Shown: piece by piece, positions 52,934 through 63,199 of the stretch
Position numbering within the stretch: the first letter of the stretch is position 1
Layout: the number at the start of each line of letters is the position of its first letter
Source of the DNA: an uncultured Ruegeria sp.
Lineage (GTDB): Bacteria; Pseudomonadota; Alphaproteobacteria; Rhodobacterales; Rhodobacteraceae
Direction: 5' to 3'
Assembly (NCBI RefSeq): GCF_947497005.1
Contig: NZ_CANMFF010000001.1
Coordinates: 248,001 to 312,000 of the forward strand
Length of the DNA stretch: 64,000 bases
Position numbers and translations under genes: made by a program
Notes under the pieces: model-generated
Told to the model about the DNA's origin: nothing
The model's database searches: none
What the model saw: only the letters and a program-made list of their open reading frames with translations

Positions 52934-55069
52934 TTATCCTAGACTGGTTTTCAGCTCCAGACGACGCGCATGCAGGACCGGTTCGGTATAGCCCGAGGGC
53001 TGAACCCGGCCCTTGAACACCAGATCGCACGCAGCCTGAAAGGCGATGCCGTCGAAACCCGGGGCCATCGGAATGTAACTCGGGTCGTTTTCGTTCTGGC
53101 GGTCCACAACGGCGGCCATCTTTTGCAGTGCGACCATCACCTGCGCCTCGTCCACGATACCGTGATGCAGCCAGTTGGCCAGCGCCTGTGACGAAATCCG
53201 GCACGTCGCGCGATCTTCCATCAGGCCGATATCGTTGATGTCCGGCACTTTGGAACAGCCCACACCCTGATCGACCCAGCGCACCACGTACCCCAGAATA
53301 CCCTGCGCGTTGTTTTCGACCTCACGCGCGATTTCCTCGTCGCTCAGGTTGCGACCACCCAGCAGCGGGACAGTCAGCAGGTCTTCCAATGCACCACGGG
53401 CACCACTTGCCGCGATCTCACTCTGACGGGCCAGCACGTCGACCTGGTGGTAATGCGTCGCATGCAGAGTCGCAGCCGTGGGTGACGGCACCCAGGCGCA
53501 GGTCGCGCCAGACATCGGGTGACCAATCTTGGCCTCCAGCATATCGCCCATACGATCCGGCATCGCCCACATACCCTTGCCGATCTGCGCCTTGCCCTTC
53601 AGGCCACAAACCAAACCGATATCGACGTTGCGATCTTCGTAAGACGTGATCCAAGGCGTATTCTTGATGTCGCCTTTGGGCAGCATCGGACCGGCCTCCA
53701 TCGATGTGTGAATTTCATCGCCGGTCCGGTCCAGGAAACCGGTATTGATAAAGGCCACCCGTGATTTCGCAGCACGAATGCACTCCTTTAGGTTGGCCGA
53801 GGTGCGGCGTTCCTCATCCATGATGCCCAGCTTCACGGTGTTACGTGGCAGGCCCAGAATGTCTTCTACCATGTCGAAAATCTCGACCGAGAAAGCAACT
53901 TCCTCGGGCCCGTGCATCTTGGGCTTCACGACATAGACAGAGCCTTCGACCGAGTTACCGCCCTCGCGCTTCAGGTCGTGCATCGCGATCAGCGTGGTGC
54001 AAAGCGCATCCATCAATCCTTCGCCAATCTCGCGCCCTTCGGCGTCCAGCACGGCGGGGTTGGTCATCAGGTGGCCAACGTTCCGCACCAGCATCAAGGA
54101 CCGGCCTTTTAACGAGGCGACATCGCCCTCGGGCGTGGTGAAAGTCAGGTCATCAGCCAGTTTTCGGGTGAAGGCGGTGCCGCCCTTGGTGACCTCTTCA
54201 GTCAGGTCGCCTCTCATCAGGCCCAGCCAGTTGCCATAAGCCACAACCTTGTCAGCCGCGTCGACACAGGCCACCGAGTCCTCGCAATCCATAATCGTGG
54301 ACAACGCGGATTCCAAACGGACATCTGCGATGCCTGCGGGATCGGTTGCACCAATGTTGCTGGATGGATCGATCATGATCTGGATGTGAAGACCGTTGTT
54401 TTTCAACAGCACATATTCCGGTTTGTCCGCAGCACCGCCAAAGCCGGCAAATTTCGCAGGATCGCCCAGCGCCGGGATCAATGCGCCATCCTTGACGCTG
54501 AGTTCAGAGACATCCGCCCATGATCCCGACGCCAGCGGCACAGCGACATCCAAGAAATCCTTGGCCCAAGCGATCACACGCGCCCCGCGCGCGGGCTCAT
54601 AGCCACCGCCCGCAGGCAGGTCACCCATTGCATCTGTACCATAAAGCGAATCATACAGGCTGCCCCAGCGCGCGTTGGCCGCGTTCAGGGCAAAGCGCGC
54701 GTTGGTGATCGGAACCACCAGTTGCGGACCCGGCGTCAGGGCGATCTCGGGGTCGACATTGGCCGTTTCAATCTGGAACTCGTCGCCTTCTTCAACCAGA
54801 TACCCGATCTCTTTCAGGAAAGCCTCATAGTCTGCAACATCCGTGTTCTGGCCCTTGCGGGACATATGCCACCCGTCAATCCGGCTTTGGATGTCAGAGC
54901 GTTTTGCCAACAGATCGCGGTTCTTCGGCCCCAACTCGTTCACCATCCGCGCCAGACCAGCCCAGAAGACCTGCGAAGATACGCCTGAGCCCGGCAGCGC
55001 CTGCGTCTCGATGAACTCTGCCAGCACCGGATCGATCCGCAGCCCGTTCAGGGTGTGTCTGTCCGTCAT
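52934..55069 (-). CDS. glcB: Malate synthase G
   Basis: Condenses glyoxylate with acetyl-CoA to malate in the glyoxylate/glycolate route. It is 711 aa, the usual length for the G isoform. Visible are [23 protein letters not shown] at the N-terminus, the catalytic-region [62 protein letters not shown] with the Thr-Gly-Phe motif, and [20 protein letters not shown]. It takes the acetyl-CoA made by leucine and fatty-acid breakdown. Divergent from pepN, across a region with a long inverted repeat. Confidence 0.97.
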   Translation of the reverse strand: MTDRHTLNGLRIDPVLAEFIETQALPGSGVSSQVFWAGLARMVNELGPKNRDLLAKRSDIQSRIDGWHMSRKGQNTDVADYEAFLKEIGYLVEEGDEFQIETANVDPEIALTPGPQLVVPITNARFALNAANARWGSLYDSLYGTDAMGDLPAGGGYEPARGARVIAWAKDFLDVAVPLASGSWADVSELSVKDGALIPALGDPAKFAGFGGAADKPEYVLLKNNGLHIQIMIDPSSNIGATDPAGIADVRLESALSTIMDCEDSVACVDAADKVVAYGNWLGLMRGDLTEEVTKGGTAFTRKLADDLTFTTPEGDVASLKGRSLMLVRNVGHLMTNPAVLDAEGREIGEGLMDALCTTLIAMHDLKREGGNSVEGSVYVVKPKMHGPEEVAFSVEIFDMVEDILGLPRNTVKLGIMDEERRTSANLKECIRAAKSRVAFINTGFLDRTGDEIHTSMEAGPMLPKGDIKNTPWITSYEDRNVDIGLVCGLKGKAQIGKGMWAMPDRMGDMLEAKIGHPMSGATCAWVPSPTAATLHATHYHQVDVLARQSEIAASGARGALEDLLTVPLLGGRNLSDEEIAREVENNAQGILGYVVRWVDQGVGCSKVPDINDIGLMEDRATCRISSQALANWLHHGIVDEAQVMVALQKMAAVVDRQNENDPSYIPMAPGFDGIAFQAACDLVFKGRVQPSGYTEPVLHARRLELKTSLG

Positions 55070-55117
55070 ATTCCTGCTCTCCCGCGATTGTGTGCCACTG
55101 TATGCTCAGGTGACTTA

Positions 55118-55149
55118 GGCTGAAAGTTTCCGATAGGCAACTTTCAGCC
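55118..55149. promoter_or_regulatory. 11-bp perfect inverted repeat in the glcB-pepN divergent region
   Basis: GGCTGAAAGTT and AACTTTCAGCC are separated by 10 bases. It lies 49 to 80 bases upstream of glcB, in a region that must hold its promoter. The length and perfect symmetry make an operator for a dimeric regulator plausible; without a T-tail on either side a terminator is less likely. Confidence 0.6.
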
Positions 55150-55277
55150 CGGCATTTGCGATATTCGCTTCGGCCAGAAGCTGTTTCAAAAACCACAAGA
55201 CAATGGCTAGGGCCGGTTGCAGCCTCTGAGCGAAGCCCCTAACGTCTCGCCAAACCCGAACCGATGCGAGGCCCAGG

Positions 55278-57830
55278 ATGCGCGACGCTGCTCCCACCAC
55301 AATCTACCTGAAAGATTACACGCCGTTTGGCTATCTGGTGGACAGCGTGCACCTGACGTTTGATCTGGCAGCACACGCCACACGTGTTACCTCGCGCATT
55401 GCGTTCCGGCCCAACCCTGACGCCTCGGATCGCACCTTCTTTCTGCACGGGGAAGACCTGACCCTGATCCGCGCCTCTATCGACGGGGAAAAGATCACGC
55501 CTGAGGTCACCGAAAAGGGCCTGACCGCCGATGCCCCCGATGCGCCGTTCATCTGGGAGGCTGAGGTTGAGATCGATCCGGGCAACAACACCGCTTTGGA
55601 AGGTCTGTACATGTCGAACGGCATGTACTGCACCCAGTGCGAGGCGGAAGGATTCCGCAAGATCACCTTTTACCCTGACCGCCCGGACGTAATGTCCACC
55701 TTCACCGTGCGCATCACGGGTGATCTGCCGGTGCTGCTGTCCAACGGCAATCCGTCCGGCAAGGGCGACGGCTGGGCCGAATGGACCGATCCATGGCCAA
55801 AACCCGCCTACCTGTTTGCTTTGGTTGCCGGTGACCTGATTGCTCATCCCGGCCAATTCACAACCAAATCCGGGCGCGATGTTGAGCTGAATCTTTGGGT
55901 CCGCCCCGGTGACGAAGGAAAATGCGCCTTTGGCATGGAGGCGCTTAAGAAATCGATGGAATGGGACGAAGACGTCTATGGCCGGGAATACGATCTGGAC
56001 GTATTCAATATCGTGGCCGTCGATGATTTCAACATGGGCGCGATGGAAAACAAGGGGCTGAACATCTTCAACTCGTCAGCTGTTCTGGCCAGCCCCGAAA
56101 CCTCGACCGACGCCAATTTCGAACGCATCGAAGCGATCATCGCGCATGAGTATTTCCACAATTGGACCGGCAACCGTATCACCTGCCGCGACTGGTTCCA
56201 ACTGTGTCTGAAAGAAGGGCTGACGGTGTTCCGCGATGCTCAGTTCACATCCGACATGCGCTCGGCCCCGGTGAAACGCATCCACGACGCCATTGATCTG
56301 CGCGCACGACAATTCCCCGAAGACAACGGGCCTCTGTCGCACCCCGTTCGCCCTGAGAGCTTTCAGGAAATTAACAATTTCTACACTTCGACCGTCTACG
56401 AAAAAGGCGCTGAGGTGATCGGCATGCTGAAACGACTGGTCGGAGATGAGGCCTACGCTGAGGCGCTTGATCTCTATTTTGACCGCCATGACGGCCAGGC
56501 CTGCACCATCGAGGATTGGCTGAAAGTGTTCGAAGACACCACGGGTCGCGATCTGACTCAATTCAAACGCTGGTACAGTCAATCGGGAACACCCCGCGTC
56601 ACGGTTTCTGAAGACTGGACCGACGACACCTATACTCTGACGTTGAAACAGCGCACCGAGCCAACGCCGGAGCAGAACGAAAAGCAGCCTCAGGTGATCC
56701 CGGTTGCCGTGGGCCTGTTGGGGCCCAACGGTGATGAGGTCCGTCCAACCGAAGTTTTGGAACTGACCGAAGCTGAGCAGAGCTTTCAGTTCACTGGGCT
56801 GGCCTCGAGACCTGCGCCCTCGATCCTTCGCGATTTTTCGGCGCCTGTTATTTTGGTACATGAGACCAGTAACACGGAACGCGCATTTCTGCTGGCACAT
56901 GACACAGACCCGTTCAACAGATGGCAGGCAGGACGGTCGCTGGCCGAAGATACCTTGATGCGGATGATCCTGGAGGATACGACACCGGACTCCGATTACC
57001 TTAAAGGACTTCTGGCCGTACTGCGCGATGGCGATCTGGACCCGGCCTATCGTGCGTTGATGCTGGGACTGCCGACACAATCCGAACTGGCAGCGGCCCT
57101 GCATGAGCGCGGACAAACCCCCGACCCAATGGCAATCTGGTCGGCAGTGGAAACGCTGCGACAAGCCACTGCGCAATATGTGCAAGACCTCTTGCCTCGT
57201 CTGCACAGCGAAGCTTTGGTGGACAGCCCCTACAGCCCAGACGCCTTGCAATCCGGCAAACGTGCCCTTGGCAGCGCGGCATTGGCGCTGACCTCTCGTC
57301 TGGATGGCGGAGCGATGGCAGAAGATGTGTACGCCAACGCAGACAATATGACCTTGCAACTGACCGCACTGTCCTGCCTGCTTCGCGCCCGCAAAGGTGA
57401 AGCGCAGCTGGCTGCCTTCTACGACCAATGGCAGCGCGATCGGCTGGTTATGGACAAATGGTTTGGCTTGCAGGTCGCGATGGCAGCACCCGAAGCAACA
57501 TCCGAAACAGCAAAGGCGCTGACCGAGCATTCAGATTTCAACTGGAAAAATCCGAACAGGTTCCGCGCTGTCATGGGCGCGTTGGCAATGAACCACGCCG
57601 GGTTCCACCAGCCAGATGGGGCCGGATATGCTCTGCTGGCCGATTGGCTGATCCGTTTGGACCCGGTGAACCCGCAAACCACTGCCCGAATGTGTTCCGC
57701 TTACCAAACCTGGAAACGGTATGATGCAGACCGTCAGACCCTGATGCGCACGCAACTGACCCGCATCTTGGAAACACCAAACCTGTCGCGCGACACAACC
57801 GAAATGGTGTCCCGCATCTTCGGCGCATGA
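55278..57830 (+). CDS. pepN: Aminopeptidase N (M1 family)
   Basis: Zinc aminopeptidase of 850 aa, cytoplasmic, removes N-terminal residues from peptides. The zinc site HEYFHNW (His290, Glu291, His294) is followed by the second Glu in ITCRDWFQLCLKEGLTVFRD, and the exopeptidase motif GAMENKGLNIF lies before it. The C-terminal half has the DUF3458-type domain of E. coli PepN (DFNWKNPNRFRAVMGALAMNHAGFHQPDGAGY). Start MRDAAPTTIYLKDYTPFGYL is normal. It overlaps the next gene by 4 bases (ATGA). It fits a peptide-use lifestyle together with the transporter locus. Confidence 0.97.
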   Translation: MRDAAPTTIYLKDYTPFGYLVDSVHLTFDLAAHATRVTSRIAFRPNPDASDRTFFLHGEDLTLIRASIDGEKITPEVTEKGLTADAPDAPFIWEAEVEIDPGNNTALEGLYMSNGMYCTQCEAEGFRKITFYPDRPDVMSTFTVRITGDLPVLLSNGNPSGKGDGWAEWTDPWPKPAYLFALVAGDLIAHPGQFTTKSGRDVELNLWVRPGDEGKCAFGMEALKKSMEWDEDVYGREYDLDVFNIVAVDDFNMGAMENKGLNIFNSSAVLASPETSTDANFERIEAIIAHEYFHNWTGNRITCRDWFQLCLKEGLTVFRDAQFTSDMRSAPVKRIHDAIDLRARQFPEDNGPLSHPVRPESFQEINNFYTSTVYEKGAEVIGMLKRLVGDEAYAEALDLYFDRHDGQACTIEDWLKVFEDTTGRDLTQFKRWYSQSGTPRVTVSEDWTDDTYTLTLKQRTEPTPEQNEKQPQVIPVAVGLLGPNGDEVRPTEVLELTEAEQSFQFTGLASRPAPSILRDFSAPVILVHETSNTERAFLLAHDTDPFNRWQAGRSLAEDTLMRMILEDTTPDSDYLKGLLAVLRDGDLDPAYRALMLGLPTQSELAAALHERGQTPDPMAIWSAVETLRQATAQYVQDLLPRLHSEALVDSPYSPDALQSGKRALGSAALALTSRLDGGAMAEDVYANADNMTLQLTALSCLLRARKGEAQLAAFYDQWQRDRLVMDKWFGLQVAMAAPEATSETAKALTEHSDFNWKNPNRFRAVMGALAMNHAGFHQPDGAGYALLADWLIRLDPVNPQTTARMCSAYQTWKRYDADRQTLMRTQLTRILETPNLSRDTTEMVSRIFGA

Positions 57831-58255
57831 CCCCATACAGCTTTTCTCGCAGCAACCGGAATTCGCGGACGCTGGTCATTCTGGCCAGTGTTTACGCAGC
57901 GTTGCTGGCGCTTGTAGTCCTGTTTGACGCTGCCTGGTGGATCGCGGGGCTGCTGTCTCTGGCCACACTCCCCGCGCTATGGGATGTGATTCAGAACACC
58001 AGCGCAGGTGTACAGGTGGATCAGGTTGCCATAAGCTGGTTCACCGGTAATCGTCAGGGAGAGGTCGCGCTGCGCGACATCGACTATTTCCGTTTTGACA
58101 CCCGCTGGGATTTTTCCGTTCGTGTGTCCGTTGTTCTGCATTCCAGCAAACGAATCCGCCTGCCCGATGAGTCCCTGCCCCCGCATCGGGACCTGGAAAC
58201 CCTTCTGGCGCAAACCGGATTTCGCGTGGAACGCCATCATTTCACTATTTTCTGA
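57827..58255 (+). CDS. Small two-helix membrane protein downstream of pepN
   Basis: A 142-aa protein: two close hydrophobic segments near the N-terminus (LVILASVYAALLALVVLF and AWWIAGLLSLATLPALWDVI) and a soluble C-terminal part with strands (VDQVAISWFTGNRQGEVALRDIDYFRFD, VSVVLHSSKRIRLPDE). I do not recognise the family. The start overlaps the pepN stop (ATGA), so it is co-translated. A short intergenic region with no clear promoter follows. Confidence 0.75.
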   Translation: MTPYSFSRSNRNSRTLVILASVYAALLALVVLFDAAWWIAGLLSLATLPALWDVIQNTSAGVQVDQVAISWFTGNRQGEVALRDIDYFRFDTRWDFSVRVSVVLHSSKRIRLPDESLPPHRDLETLLAQTGFRVERHHFTIF

Positions 58256-58384
58256 AACACTGGGCCCCAGCAGGGCGAATTGGACACAAAAAGCAGAAAT
58301 TATTAAGCAACTTACTTGATTTGAACCTGATATCCCGCCAGACTTCGGTATCAGTTATATGTTTTTACAGTTTTGAGTTCCACC

Positions 58385-59644
58385 ATGTTTCGGTCGCTAA
58401 GGGCGCTGTTTGCCCAATCCACAACTACTCCTGCAAACGCCTCAGCAGATCTGTGCGCGACAAAATCCGCACTGGCTGCCGCCTTGCCAGAGCAGGGTCA
58501 GCTCAACATCCCTGTTGCCAAGTCGGACGACAGCGATCTGATTGGACATTCCACAATCGAACACGGGCGTTATCTGGCCAGGCAGGATCGCTGGACGGAA
58601 CTGTCCGAAGAAATGCGCGCTGCCGATCAGGAACGCGCCGCCGTTTCAGATGGTATGCCGGTTGCCGATCTATTGGCGTTCGGTGCCAGATCGGACGTGG
58701 TTTTGGCCGCTGAACATGCGTTGTCCGATGGTAAGGCCATTTCGGATTATGACCTGTTGGGTGGCATTTCCGAACTTGAAGGCGAGATGTCGGATAACCC
58801 CGATGAACCAATGATTGCTGCTGTCGTGGCCCTGGCCCATATCGATCTGGCATGGGCCTGGCGCGGAACGGCCTCGGACGCAACGCTGCCGCCCTTGCAC
58901 CGGTCACGTTGTGCCGCTCATTTCGACCGGGCCGCTGCGATCCTGCCCGAATGCAGAAAAGACGCATCGGAAAGCCCGTTGATTGCCGCGGCTGGTTGCG
59001 CGCTTTTGGCGGGTCAACGCAAATCCAACGCGCGGGTTTCTGATGAATATGAGCGCCTGATCACACTGGATCCACGCAATCAGCGCCATATGCGCGCGAT
59101 GGGCAGCCACCTATTGCCTCGCTGGTTCGGCAGCTACGAAGAGCTTGAATTGCAGGCCTTGCGCATCGCCGTCCGGACACAGGATATCTGGGGCGCTGGT
59201 GGCTATGCCTGGGTGCAGTTTGACGCCATCGCGCTGGACGAAGAGGCCTGCGCACGCGTCGATGTTGAGTATTTCCTTGAAGGTTTGCGGGATATTGCCC
59301 GTCTGCGCCCTGATCAGCAAATGATCAACATGCTATCCGCCTATTGTGCGATCACCATCCAGAACGGGCAGGGCCTGAACGATCAGGCCGACCTTATCCG
59401 CTCTCAGATGCGCGACACTGCCAACTGGCTGATCCGCGACCATCTGACCGAATTGCACCCGCTGATCTGGGCCCATGCGGCCAACGGGTTCAACAACTCT
59501 GTCCGCATCAACTCACCCGAGCGGTTTGCCGCGCGCGGTCAGCGCGACGCGCTGCGGGCCATCTCGGATCTTTTCCGGGACGAACTATGCAGCGGAACGG
59601 ATGTGACCTTCACGCCCTCAGGATTGCAGTTTTCTCAGAACTGA
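58385..59644 (+). CDS. Protein of unknown function, helical
   Basis: A 419-aa cytoplasmic-looking protein starting MFRSLRALFAQSTTTPANAS; a TTG four codons earlier is less likely. Most of it looks alpha-helical with repeated motifs of the form (A/L)-x-x-A-x-x-x-L, as in TPR-like proteins (DRWTELSEEMRAADQERAA; HFDRAAAILPECRKDASESP; SPLIAAAGCALLAGQRKS). No catalytic motif is clear. Trp and Tyr-rich segments occur near the middle (WFGSYEELELQALRIAVRTQDIWG). No neighbour suggests a role: a small membrane protein is upstream and gatB downstream. Conserved among relatives in my recollection, but not certain. Confidence 0.7.
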   Translation: MFRSLRALFAQSTTTPANASADLCATKSALAAALPEQGQLNIPVAKSDDSDLIGHSTIEHGRYLARQDRWTELSEEMRAADQERAAVSDGMPVADLLAFGARSDVVLAAEHALSDGKAISDYDLLGGISELEGEMSDNPDEPMIAAVVALAHIDLAWAWRGTASDATLPPLHRSRCAAHFDRAAAILPECRKDASESPLIAAAGCALLAGQRKSNARVSDEYERLITLDPRNQRHMRAMGSHLLPRWFGSYEELELQALRIAVRTQDIWGAGGYAWVQFDAIALDEEACARVDVEYFLEGLRDIARLRPDQQMINMLSAYCAITIQNGQGLNDQADLIRSQMRDTANWLIRDHLTELHPLIWAHAANGFNNSVRINSPERFAARGQRDALRAISDLFRDELCSGTDVTFTPSGLQFSQN

Positions 59645-59725
59645 TCGCGTCAGTATTCCCCCTTGCCCCTAGAGCCAGCCGGGCCTAATACGCAGGCTTA
59701 GACTTCTGTGGAAATGAGGCGCGCC

Positions 59726-61237
59726 ATGCTCGATCTGACATACGAAATGCCCAAACCTAAAACCATTGCCGGTGCCAAGCACGACTGGGAACTGGTGATC
59801 GGGATGGAGGTGCACGCTCAGGTCTCATCCAATGCAAAGCTGTTTTCGGGCGCGTCGACCCAATTCGGGGCCGAGCCGAATTCGAACGTCGCCTTCGTGG
59901 ACGCGGCGATGCCGGGTATGCTGCCAGTGATCAACGAATATTGCGTTGAGCAAGCGGTGCGCACCGGGCTGGGCCTGAAGGCTGAGATCAACCTGAAATC
60001 GGCCTTTGACCGCAAGAACTATTTTTATCCTGACTTGCCGCAGGGTTACCAGATTTCTCAGCTTTATCAGCCCATTGTAGGCGAAGGCGAAGTGCTGGTC
60101 GAATTGGGTGACGGCACCGCGCGCATGGTGCGGATCGAACGCATCCACATGGAGCAGGACGCGGGCAAATCGATCCACGATATGGATCCACATATGTCTT
60201 TTGTCGACCTGAACCGCACTGGTGTTTGCCTGATGGAGATCGTCTCTCGCCCCGACATTCGCGGGCCAGAAGAAGCTGCGGCCTATATCGTCAAGCTGCG
60301 CCAGATTCTGCGCTATCTCGGCACCTGTGATGGTAACATGCAGAACGGCAACCTGCGGGCCGACGTGAACGTCTCGATCTGCTTGCCCGGCGCCTATGAG
60401 AAGTATCAGGAAACACAGGACTTTTCGCATCTGGGCACGCGGTGCGAGATCAAGAACATGAACTCGATGCGCTTCATCCAGCAAGCGATCGAGGTTGAGG
60501 CCCGTCGCCAGATCGCCATCGTTGAAGGTGGAGGTACTGTCGATCAGGAAACCCGCCTGTACGACCCGGACAAGGGCGAGACACGTTCGATGCGGTCGAA
60601 GGAAGAAGCGCATGATTACCGCTATTTCCCCGACCCGGACCTGTTGCCGCTGGAGATCGAGCAGGCATGGGTCGACGACATCGCCGCCAAGCTTCCGGAA
60701 CTGCCGGATGATAAGAAATCCCGCTTTATCAGTGAGTTCGGACTGACCGATTATGATGCTTCAGTGCTGACCGCCGAAGTTGAAAGCGCCGCCTATTTCG
60801 AAGAGGTCGCCAAGGGTCGCAGCGGCAAACTGGCTGCGAACTGGGTAATCAACGAGCTGTTTGGCCGGTTGAAGAAAGAAGATCACGACATCACAGTCTC
60901 GCCGGTTTCGCCGGCGCAGCTGGGTGGTATAATCGACCTGATTTCGTCTGACGCGATTTCGGGCAAGATCGCCAAGGATCTGTTCGAGATCGTCTATACC
61001 GAAGGCGGTGACCCGGCGCAGATCGTTGAAGAGCGTGGCATGAAACAGGTGACCGATACCGGCGCCATTGAAACCGCACTGGACGAGATCATCGCAGCCA
61101 ATCCGGCACAGGTCGAAAAGGCAAAGGTGAACCCGAAACTGGCGGGCTGGTTTGTGGGTCAGGTCATGAAAGCGACCGGCGGCAAGGCGAATCCGAAGGC
61201 CGTGAACGAACTGGTCAGCAAAAAGCTGGGGTCGTAG
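59726..61237 (+). CDS. gatB: Aspartyl/glutamyl-tRNA(Asn/Gln) amidotransferase subunit B
   Basis: Subunit of the GatCAB enzyme that turns mischarged Glu-tRNA(Gln) or Asp-tRNA(Asn) into the correct amide. It is 503 aa; the start ATG is preceded by GAGG six bases upstream. Visible are [20 protein letters not shown], the zinc-linked and kinase-like core ([60 protein letters not shown]), and the C-terminal YqeY-like tRNA-binding domain ([34 protein letters not shown]). gatA and gatC are not adjacent, as is common. Confidence 0.98.
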   Translation: MLDLTYEMPKPKTIAGAKHDWELVIGMEVHAQVSSNAKLFSGASTQFGAEPNSNVAFVDAAMPGMLPVINEYCVEQAVRTGLGLKAEINLKSAFDRKNYFYPDLPQGYQISQLYQPIVGEGEVLVELGDGTARMVRIERIHMEQDAGKSIHDMDPHMSFVDLNRTGVCLMEIVSRPDIRGPEEAAAYIVKLRQILRYLGTCDGNMQNGNLRADVNVSICLPGAYEKYQETQDFSHLGTRCEIKNMNSMRFIQQAIEVEARRQIAIVEGGGTVDQETRLYDPDKGETRSMRSKEEAHDYRYFPDPDLLPLEIEQAWVDDIAAKLPELPDDKKSRFISEFGLTDYDASVLTAEVESAAYFEEVAKGRSGKLAANWVINELFGRLKKEDHDITVSPVSPAQLGGIIDLISSDAISGKIAKDLFEIVYTEGGDPAQIVEERGMKQVTDTGAIETALDEIIAANPAQVEKAKVNPKLAGWFVGQVMKATGGKANPKAVNELVSKKLGS

Positions 61238-61246
61238 ATCTTTTGA

Positions 61247-61337
61247 TTTGTACAGGTCTGCCAACAGCAGATGGTGGGTTTGTACAACCCGAATCCTCTC
61301 GATTTCTTAAGAATTGAGGTCAAGCCATCGGCTTGAC
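61247..61337. promoter_or_regulatory. Repeats and stem-loop between gatB and pepT
   Basis: Two copies of TTTGTACA (61247-61254 and 61279-61286) stand 32 bases apart, about three helical turns. Further on, a palindrome TTCTTAAGAA (61304-61313) and a hairpin GTCAAGCC/GGCTTGAC (61319-61337) precede pepT. They may act in control of pepT; peptidase T is FNR-controlled in enterobacteria, but no clear FNR box was found here. Confidence 0.4.
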
Positions 61338-61385
61338 TTCCCCCCTGTTTGCACCCTTTCTTCCGATCCAGAGAGGTGAGGTATC

Positions 61386-62642
61386 ATGCAGAACAGATTT
61401 GATCAGGAACTCGAAGACCGGCTGGTACGATACGCGGCCATTGACAGCCAGAGTGACGAGACTTCCCCCACCACCCCGAGCACTCGGATTCAGTTCGACA
61501 TGTTGAACCTGTTGCGCGACGAACTGACGGGGATCGGCGCGCAGGATGTTGAGGTGACAGGCGACAGTGTCGTTGTCGCCACCATTCCCGGAACTGCACC
61601 GGGACCGACCGTGGGTTTTCTGGCCCACGTGGATACTGCGCCGCAATTCAACGCCACGGGTGTGAAGCCGCGCGTGATCAAGGGATATAACGGCGGCGAT
61701 ATCTCATTTCCTGACGATCCCGAACTGGTTTTATCACCGGAAGAAAACCCCTATCTGGCTAAGAAGATCGGCAATGATCTGATCACCGCCTCAGGCACGA
61801 CCCTGTTGGGGGCGGATGACAAGGCAGGCGTGTCGATCCTGATGACCATGGCGCGACATCTGATCGAAAACCCGGACGTTCCGCATGGCCCGATCCGCAT
61901 CGCCTTTACACCGGATGAAGAGATCGGACGCGGTGTTACCGAACAATTGCCCAAGGATCTGGGCGCGGATTTCGCATTCACACTGGACGGCCAGGAAGTG
62001 GGCGAGATCGAGTATGAAAGCTTCTCGGCTGACCGCGCCGTGATCCGGATCGAAGGCGTTTCAATCCATCCCGGACTGGCCAAGGAAAAGATGGTGAACG
62101 CAGCGCATTTGGCGGCAAAGATCGTACAGACGTTGCCGCAGGCCACCATGACGCCTGAAACCACCGACGGGCGCGACGGGTTCATCCATGTGACCGATAT
62201 GAACGGCGGATCATCCGAGATGGAGATCAAGCTGATCCTGCGTGATTTCGAGATGGCCGGGCTTGAGGCGCAACGTGACATCGTGCGTCAGGTCTGCGCT
62301 GCCGTGCAATCGACAGAACCACGCGCGACCATCACCTGCGACATCAGCCACCAGTATCGCAACATGCGCTATTGGCTGGAGAGTGACATGACGCCGGTCG
62401 ATCTGGCCCGCGACGCCTGCCGCGACCTGGGGGTCGAGCCGCTCTCTGCCCCGATCCGCGGCGGCACAGACGGGTCGCGCCTGACCGAGTTCGGCACCCC
62501 CTGCCCCAATATCTTCACCGGAATGCAATGCATCCACGGACCGATGGAATGGATTTCGGTGCAGGACATGGCGCTGGCGACCGAGCTGTGCCTGTCGGTT
62601 GTGACCAGGGCGGCACAGGCGGACGGTATTCGTCAGGGCTGA
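61386..62642 (+). CDS. pepT: Peptidase T (tripeptide aminopeptidase)
   Basis: M20B zinc tripeptidase, 418 aa. Metal and catalytic motifs are visible: GFLAHVDTAPQFNATGVKPR (His, Asp), LLGADDKAGVSILMTMARHL (bridging Asp), FTPDEEIGRGV (catalytic Glu and metal Glu), FTLDGQEVGEIEYESF, and 'PIRGGTDGSRLTEFGTPCPN' near the C-terminus with the last ligand His in CIHGPMEW. Related to the amidohydrolases of the peptide-import locus only through the M20 fold. The start ATG is preceded by GAGAGGTGAGG. It completes the cytosolic peptidase set (PepN, PepT). Confidence 0.96.
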   Translation: MQNRFDQELEDRLVRYAAIDSQSDETSPTTPSTRIQFDMLNLLRDELTGIGAQDVEVTGDSVVVATIPGTAPGPTVGFLAHVDTAPQFNATGVKPRVIKGYNGGDISFPDDPELVLSPEENPYLAKKIGNDLITASGTTLLGADDKAGVSILMTMARHLIENPDVPHGPIRIAFTPDEEIGRGVTEQLPKDLGADFAFTLDGQEVGEIEYESFSADRAVIRIEGVSIHPGLAKEKMVNAAHLAAKIVQTLPQATMTPETTDGRDGFIHVTDMNGGSSEMEIKLILRDFEMAGLEAQRDIVRQVCAAVQSTEPRATITCDISHQYRNMRYWLESDMTPVDLARDACRDLGVEPLSAPIRGGTDGSRLTEFGTPCPNIFTGMQCIHGPMEWISVQDMALATELCLSVVTRAAQADGIRQG

Positions 62643-62722
62643 AAACCGCCGGTCGGGCAACGGCTCTTTCACCCGGGGATCAACGTGTTAAGTTGGCGCG
62701 AACAGGTGTTTAGGAACAGTTG

Positions 62723-63142
62723 ATGCAGCGCTATGAATACAAAGTGATCCCCGCCCCGCAAAAAGGCGTCAAGGCCAAGGGCGTGAAAACGGCCGAGGGC
62801 CGCTTTGCGGTCTCGGTCGAGCAGGTTCTGAACCAGATGGGTCAGGACGGCTGGGAATACCAACGTGCAGAGCTGCTGCCCAGCGAAGAGCGCTCGGGTC
62901 TGACCGGGTCAACGACGAACTGGCGGAATGTTCTGGTATTCCGACGCGTGGTGGAGAATGAAATCGATGCGGCTGATGTCGGCACGGTGTCCGAGATGGA
63001 TAACACTCCACTGGCGCATCCGATTCCGGGACCGGACAAAGTGCAAGCGCCGAAACCGATTGCTGCAGAGACGGATGAACCGCCTTTGTCGTTGAAAAGT
63101 TCCGACATGACCGAGAAAGACACGAAAGCAGAAAGCAGCTAA
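62723..63142 (+). CDS. DUF4177-like protein
   Basis: A 139-aa small protein starting MQRYEYKVIPAPQKGVKAKG. The first 80 residues (YEYKVIPAPQKG, EQVLNQMGQDGWEYQRAELLP, VFRRVVENE) show the DUF4177 layout: a beta-strand, a helix with the LN-x-x-G-x-x-GWE motif, and another strand. The C-terminal part is a low-complexity tail rich in Pro, Ala, Lys and Ser (IPGPDKVQAPKPIAAETDEP). Function unknown. AGGA precedes the ATG by 8 bases. It is the last well-behaved gene before the atypical right edge. Confidence 0.8.
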   Translation: MQRYEYKVIPAPQKGVKAKGVKTAEGRFAVSVEQVLNQMGQDGWEYQRAELLPSEERSGLTGSTTNWRNVLVFRRVVENEIDAADVGTVSEMDNTPLAHPIPGPDKVQAPKPIAAETDEPPLSLKSSDMTEKDTKAESS

Positions 63143-63199
63143 GTTGATAAGTTGATAAACTTGCGTCTTTCTCTACCGTAATCACTACGTCTGTTTTCG

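Noticed and set aside
56076..57530. 484-codon open frame on the minus strand opposite pepN.
   Set aside because: Shadow of pepN, whose zinc site and domain order are clear on the plus strand.
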